Assembly (NCBI GenBank): GCA_964574335.1
Contig: CAZNNH010000028.1
Coordinates: 1 to 51,068, forward strand
Reading direction: 5' to 3'
Source: CAZNNH01 sp964574335
Lineage (GTDB): Bacteria > Acidobacteriota > Vicinamibacteria > Fen-336
Length of the DNA: 51,068 nt
The notes under the pieces are model-generated. The model was not told where the DNA came from, did not search any database, and saw only the letters and a list, made by a program, of their open reading frames with translations. Below, piece by piece: positions 47,019 to 51,068 of the stretch (position 1 is the stretch's first letter; each line of letters starts with the position of its first letter). The position numbers were made by a program, and so were the translations under genes.

Positions 47019-48122
47019 ATGACCGACGACAACGCCCGGAGGTACGCCTTGCAGATCCAGATCCGCCGCAACACGGTCTCCAGAGCCAAGCCGCCCGCCG
47101 ACCAGCTCGGCTTCGGTCAGGTCTTCACCGACCACATGTTCATCATGGACTACTCGGAGCCAGAGGGCTGGCACGGCGCGCGGGTGATCCCCTACGCGCC
47201 GCTGTCGCTGGAGCCGGCGGCCGCGGTCTTCCACTACGCCCAGGAGGCGTTCGAGGGTCTCAAGGCCTTCCGCCAGCCGAACGGGCGGGTGGTGCTGTTC
47301 CGGCCCGAGCGCAACTGCACGCGGCTGCGTGAGGCGGCGGCCCGGCTGTGCATGCCCGACGTCGACCCCGACCTCCACCTGCAGGCGATCGAGACCCTGG
47401 TCGACGTCGACCGCGATTGGGTCCCCGACGCCCCTGGCACGGCCCTGTACGTCCGTCCCACCTTGATGGCGACCGAGCCGTTCCTGGGGGTGCGCCCGGC
47501 GCGTAACTACAGCTTCTTCATCATCCTGTCCCCGGTGGGCGCCTACTATCCTGAGGGGATGAACCCGGTCAAGATCTGGGTGGAGCGTACCTACACCCGG
47601 GCGGCGCGGGGCGGCCTCGGCGCGGTGAAGGCCGGCGCCAACTACGCCGCCTCACTGCTGGCGGCGCGGGAGGCCCAGAAGCGCGGCTACTCCCAGGTGC
47701 TCTGGCTGGACGCCAGGGAGCACCGCTACTGCGAGGAGATGGGGGTGATGAACCTCTTCGTCCGCATCGGCGACGAGGTGGTCACGCCGCCCCTGGACGG
47801 GACCGCGCTCGGCGGGATCACCCGGGACTCGGTGCTGACGCTGCTCCGGGATTGGGGGATCACCGCGCGAGAGCGGACGCTGAGCATCGACGAGCTCGAC
47901 AGCGCCTACGCTACCGGCAAGCTCCGGGAGGTGTTCGGCTGCGGCACCGCGGCGGTGATCTCGCCGGTGGGCGAGCTGGGGCTCGACGACCGGAAGCTGG
48001 TGATCAACGAGGGGCGCATCGGCGAGCTCTCGCAGCGCCTCTACGACGCCATCACCGGGATCCAGTATGGAAGGATCGCCGATCCCCATGAGTGGGTCCG
48101 CGAGGTGAAGCGGTCCTCGTGA
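47019..48122 (+). CDS. ilvE: Branched-chain amino acid aminotransferase
   Basis: A 367-residue class IV PLP-dependent aminotransferase (BCAT group II, plant/eukaryote-like length). Signature parts: FHYAQEAFEGLKAFRQPNGR, YVRPTLMATEPFLGV, the PLP lysine in LGAVKAGANYAASL, and CEEMGVMNLFVRIGD, then SPVGELGLDD near the end. It transfers the amino group between glutamate and the keto acids of Leu, Ile and Val. It starts 110 bases after the PII-like gene with only a weak ribosome site (AAGAAGAG), and its stop overlaps the next start (GTGA). Confidence 0.94.
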   Translation: MTDDNARRYALQIQIRRNTVSRAKPPADQLGFGQVFTDHMFIMDYSEPEGWHGARVIPYAPLSLEPAAAVFHYAQEAFEGLKAFRQPNGRVVLFRPERNCTRLREAAARLCMPDVDPDLHLQAIETLVDVDRDWVPDAPGTALYVRPTLMATEPFLGVRPARNYSFFIILSPVGAYYPEGMNPVKIWVERTYTRAARGGLGAVKAGANYAASLLAAREAQKRGYSQVLWLDAREHRYCEEMGVMNLFVRIGDEVVTPPLDGTALGGITRDSVLTLLRDWGITARERTLSIDELDSAYATGKLREVFGCGTAAVISPVGELGLDDRKLVINEGRIGELSQRLYDAITGIQYGRIADPHEWVREVKRSS

Positions 48123-48547
48123 CGGAGATCGCCACCGATCGGGTCTCCGTCTCGACCCACGGCGACTGCGAGATCGTGGACGTCACCGCCCGGGTCCAGG
48201 GGGTGCTGCAGCGCCACGGCTTCGAGGAAGGGCAGGCCCTGGTCTTCGTCTCGGGCGCGACCGCCGGCCTGACCACGATCGAGTACGAGCCGGGGCTGCT
48301 CGAGGACCTGCCGGCGGCCTTCGACCGGATCGCCCCCCGCGGGATCCGCTACGCCCACGAGGAGACCTGGCACGACGGCAACGGTCACTCGCACGTGCGG
48401 GCCAGCCTGCTCGGGCCCTCGCTCACCGTCCCCTTTCAGGACGGCCGGCTGCTGCTCGGCACCTGGCAGCAGATCGTGCTGATCGACTTCGACAACCGAC
48501 CCAGGAAGCGCGAGCTGGTGGTCCAGCTCTACGGCAGGCGCGCCTGA
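48119..48547 (+). CDS. yjbQ: YjbQ (UPF0047) family protein
   Basis: A 142-residue YjbQ protein: ALVFVSGATAGLTTIEYEPG, WHDGNGHSHVRASLLGPSLT and GTWQQIVLIDFDNRPRKREL are the family's conserved blocks, including the histidines of the putative active site. Members show weak thiamine-phosphate synthase activity, but the physiological role is unclear. The GTG at 48119 overlaps the ilvE stop by three bases, so the two are coupled. Confidence 0.9.
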   Translation: MTEIATDRVSVSTHGDCEIVDVTARVQGVLQRHGFEEGQALVFVSGATAGLTTIEYEPGLLEDLPAAFDRIAPRGIRYAHEETWHDGNGHSHVRASLLGPSLTVPFQDGRLLLGTWQQIVLIDFDNRPRKRELVVQLYGRRA

Positions 48548-48561
48548 GCGGGAGAGGTCCG

Positions 48562-49650
48562 ATGCTCTACAGGCCCTACGGCAGGACCGACAAGAGCTGC
48601 TCGGTGGTCGGCTTCGGGGGGATGCGCTTCAAGGACATCGACGACCGCGATGCGTGCGTGGAGATGATGGTGGCGGCCGCGGAGGGCGGCATCAACTACT
48701 TCGACACCGCGCCCGCCTACTTCGGCGTCAAGGGCGAGACCGTCTTCGGCGAGGGCTTTCGGGAGCTTCGCCGGCGAGGGCTACCCTTCTTCTGCGCCAC
48801 CAAGACCACCGAGTCGACGGAAGCCGGGATCCGGCGCGAGATCGAGGCGCAGCTCCGGCGGCTCGGCCTGGAGCGGATCGACTTCTACCACGCCTGGTGC
48901 ATCCTGACCGCCGACGCCTGGGAAAAGCGCAAGCGCAACGGCGCCTTTCGGGCCTTCCGGAAGCTCAAGGACGAGGGGCAGATCGGGCACATCTGCGTCT
49001 CCAGCCACCTGATCGGGGACGAGATCAGGGACCTGCTCGACCACGACGACTTCGAGGGCGTGCTGTTCGGCTACTCGGCCTACAACTTCCCGGCCCGCCA
49101 GAAGGCCTTCGACGCGATCCGGCAGCGGGGGCTCGGCTGCGTGGTGATGAACCCCCTCGGCGGCGGGCTGATCCCGCAGAACCCCGAGGTCTTCTCTTTC
49201 ATCAAGAGCCGCCCGGACCAGGGCGTGGTGGAGGCCGCCCTGCACTTCCTCTGGTCCCACCCGGAGATCACCACCACGCTGGTCGGCTTCTCCGAGCTCG
49301 GCGAGGTCCGCGAGGCGCTTCAGGCCGTCGACCGCTTCCGGCCCCTCGACCCCGCCCGCTTCGACCAGATCCGCGAGGCCATCGGCGACGCCTTCCTCGA
49401 GCTCTGCACGGGATGCCTGTACTGCGACGACTGTCCGGAAGGGATCCCGATCCCGAAGCTGATGGACGCCTACAACCAGCTCCGGCTCTCGGGAAGGGAG
49501 CAGGCGGCGCGGGACCGCCTCAAGTGGCACTGGAGCCTGGCGCCCAGCGAGGCCGAGCGCTGCAGCGAGTGCCGGCAGTGCGAGGACGCCTGCACCCAGC
49601 ACCTGCCGATCGTCGACCGTCTCAAGGTGATCGCCGGCCTGGCCGGCTGA
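48562..49650 (+). CDS. Aldo/keto reductase with [4Fe-4S] ferredoxin-like C-terminus
   Basis: A 362-residue AKR of the ferredoxin-fused type. The barrel has GFGGMRFKDID, INYFDTAPAYFG (catalytic Asp/Tyr) and FCATKTTES (Lys). The C-terminal 90 residues carry two cysteine motifs, CTGCLYCDDCPEGIPIP and CSECRQCEDACTQHLPI, enough for iron-sulphur clusters. Such proteins may reduce substrates with ferredoxin-like electron flow; the substrate is unknown. It is 14 bases after yjbQ with GGGAGAGG as ribosome site, so it belongs to the ilvE-yjbQ unit. Confidence 0.92.
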   Translation: MLYRPYGRTDKSCSVVGFGGMRFKDIDDRDACVEMMVAAAEGGINYFDTAPAYFGVKGETVFGEGFRELRRRGLPFFCATKTTESTEAGIRREIEAQLRRLGLERIDFYHAWCILTADAWEKRKRNGAFRAFRKLKDEGQIGHICVSSHLIGDEIRDLLDHDDFEGVLFGYSAYNFPARQKAFDAIRQRGLGCVVMNPLGGGLIPQNPEVFSFIKSRPDQGVVEAALHFLWSHPEITTTLVGFSELGEVREALQAVDRFRPLDPARFDQIREAIGDAFLELCTGCLYCDDCPEGIPIPKLMDAYNQLRLSGREQAARDRLKWHWSLAPSEAERCSECRQCEDACTQHLPIVDRLKVIAGLAG

Positions 49651-49867
49651 CCGTCGCGCAGCCGCGTCGTACGGCGCCCCCGCGTCGGGTCCCAGCGAGA
49701 GAAACCCGCCCCATGTGTCCGTATGAGTCTCGTACGGCGTACGGGCGCACGTATCCTCGCGGTCAGCCACATCTCGAGACGGGCCAGCAACTTGGCTGAT
49801 GGCTGACTCGCCGGCGCCTGGCGCTCCGTTTGCTACCGATGATCCTCAACACGACTTTGGAGGAATC

Positions 49868-51068
49868 ATGGGTTTCCAGATCACGGCGCCGTTGCTCCGA
49901 ATGGGCCGTCGCTTCGAACGCGATCGCCAGGGTCACCCGCTGATGGCGATCCTCTGCTACGCCCTGGCCCTCTCGTGCGGCTCCAACCATCTCGCCACGG
50001 CAGCGCCTCTGGCGCCGGAGCTCATCGATGCCGAGGCCTCGGGCGCTTTCGCGCACGACGTGAAGCTGGCAGTGGCGCCCAACGGCAGCGCGGTGGCCGT
50101 CTGGCGCCGGGCCTCCCTGGACACCGTCGCCGTCTGGGCGACTCACCGCTCTCCAGGCGGGCGTTGGGCGAGCGCGGTGCGACTCGGCATCGTGGGATTG
50201 AACAACGTGAGCCCGTTGGTGGGGATCGACGCCGATGGGAATGCCCTGGCCGTCTGGAGGGATTCCACCCGAGCCGATCCGCGGATCTGGGTGTGCCGCT
50301 TCGAGGTCGCCAGTGGTTGGCGCAAGCCGGAGCTGCTGCTTGGGAACGACGGGACTCCGGTGTCGGTCTTCTATCCACAGCTCGCTGTCGCAGCCAACGG
50401 GACCGCCCTCGTGCTGTGGCCGGAGTCGAGGGCCCAGTGGGGTAGGACGTTCGTCCCCGGCCGTGGCTGGGAGACCGCTCAGATCGTGGCAGAAGGTGCC
50501 GCCAGAGATGTTCAGGTAGCTGCCGCCGGCAACATGGGCTTCTTCGTCGTGTGGGAAGGCGAAGAGGGTATCTCGGCCCGCCAGATGGGGCCGGAAGGGA
50601 CCTGGGGCCAGGTCCGCGTCCTGTCCGGAGACGGTTTCAACCCAGCCATCGGAGCGGGCATCGGGGGGCACGCCATCGGCGTCTGGCAGACCGGCTGGTA
50701 CAGTTTTGGCTTCGAGCGTTACCTGCCCGGGGAGGGCTGGACGGGGGCGCAGACCGTTTCGGGCGAAGAGATCAGGACCGTGCCGGTGTTGCCGGAGGCG
50801 GTTGTCGACGAGTTCGGCGGTGTCGTCGTCGCCTGGCACGGCGTCCCCTATGGTGCGCACGGTCCCTCCCGCATCGAGACCCCGATCTGGGCGACCCGGT
50901 TCGATCCTGGACTCGGCTGGGAGAACATGCTGCGAATGCACACTGACGCTTGGGGGCCATACCTCGCGGGAAACTCGAGGGGGGACGCCATCGTGGTCTG
51001 GCTGATCGAGGACGCGTCGTCCACGATCGACATCTGGGGGCGCCAGTGGGCGGACGGCTGGGGGTGGC
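49868..51068 (+). CDS. Secreted propeller-like repeat protein (partial, runs off the window)
   Basis: From ATG 49868 (GGAGG upstream) the frame stays open to the last base, at least 400 residues. A leader of about 38 residues ends LALSC, a possible lipobox. About seven repeats follow, spaced 45-60 residues, each with a strand of the form (A/V)-x-x-V-W: SAVAVWRR, ALAVWRDS, ALVLWPES, FFVVWEGE, AIGVWQTG, VVVAWHG and AIVVWLIED. This is the pattern of beta-propeller or WD-like surface proteins built from G-W/V-W blades. No enzymatic motif. The true end lies beyond the window. Confidence 0.75.
   Translation, partial: MGFQITAPLLRMGRRFERDRQGHPLMAILCYALALSCGSNHLATAAPLAPELIDAEASGAFAHDVKLAVAPNGSAVAVWRRASLDTVAVWATHRSPGGRWASAVRLGIVGLNNVSPLVGIDADGNALAVWRDSTRADPRIWVCRFEVASGWRKPELLLGNDGTPVSVFYPQLAVAANGTALVLWPESRAQWGRTFVPGRGWETAQIVAEGAARDVQVAAAGNMGFFVVWEGEEGISARQMGPEGTWGQVRVLSGDGFNPAIGAGIGGHAIGVWQTGWYSFGFERYLPGEGWTGAQTVSGEEIRTVPVLPEAVVDEFGGVVVAWHGVPYGAHGPSRIETPIWATRFDPGLGWENMLRMHTDAWGPYLAGNSRGDAIVVWLIEDASSTIDIWGRQWADGWGW

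Noticed and set aside
1..51068. tRNA, rRNA, riboswitch families and origins of replication
   Set aside because: I scanned for conserved tRNA-type cloverleaf ends, rRNA blocks and known riboswitch cores by eye and saw none; a covariance-model search would be needed to exclude small RNAs.

Overview
The window is high-GC bacterial DNA. Several family signatures suggest an Acidobacteriota-like (or similar deep-branching Gram-negative) host: a putative-ABC-exporter permease, a sortilin/VPS10-type repeat-protein remnant, a CSLREA/choice-of-anchor Q protein, a serine/threonine-kinase membrane tail and lipoprotein/outer-membrane efflux genes. This is inference from gene content; no rRNA or marker gene is present. 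Several genes appear to be leaderless, with a TANNNT-like -10 element six bases before the ATG.

0-17 kb is a mosaic of intact housekeeping or metal genes and decayed fragments. It opens with an IS91-family transposase remnant, then a sugar-binding-protein gene, a three-gene ferrous-iron operon (DtxR-type repressor, feoA, feoB), a YciH/eIF1-like gene, a BaiN/HI0933 flavoprotein, small membrane proteins, a lemA-TPM-TPM operon, an M48 lipoprotein peptidase, a VapBC-type toxin-antitoxin pair, an Era-like membrane GTPase and a four-repeat DUF4214 protein. Between them lie recognisable pieces of at least six other genes (VPS10/BNR protein, FtsX permease, elongation factor P, subtilisin, hemolysin III, kinase tail).

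17.9-20.5 kb is an ABC exporter pair. 20.6-28.5 kb is the most unusual part: a large fusion protein (kinase-like C-lobe, DUF4011-type region, SF1 helicase, endonuclease-like domain, WGR) translationally coupled to a cytoplasmic zinc-protease-like gene. The pair is bracketed by directly repeated IS91-family transposase fragments of one subtype, and looks like a mobile, probably defensive, module that I cannot match to a named system.

28.7-40 kb carries a secreted fasciclin protein, a blue-light LOV-PP2C phosphatase, a secreted beta-helix protein, a ClC channel, a CDF metal exporter with three C-terminal dimerisation domains next to a macro-domain protein, a stand-alone integrase-arm-like DNA-binding protein under a Shine-Dalgarno hairpin, a GIY-YIG-like small protein with no ordinary start codon, and a VKOR-DsbA fusion.

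40.2-49.7 kb is one long plus-strand run: an ArsR repressor with a near-consensus promoter/operator, TolC, membrane-fusion protein, RND pump, DUF2892 and PII-like proteins, then branched-chain aminotransferase, YjbQ and a [4Fe-4S] aldo/keto reductase. The window ends inside a secreted propeller-like protein.
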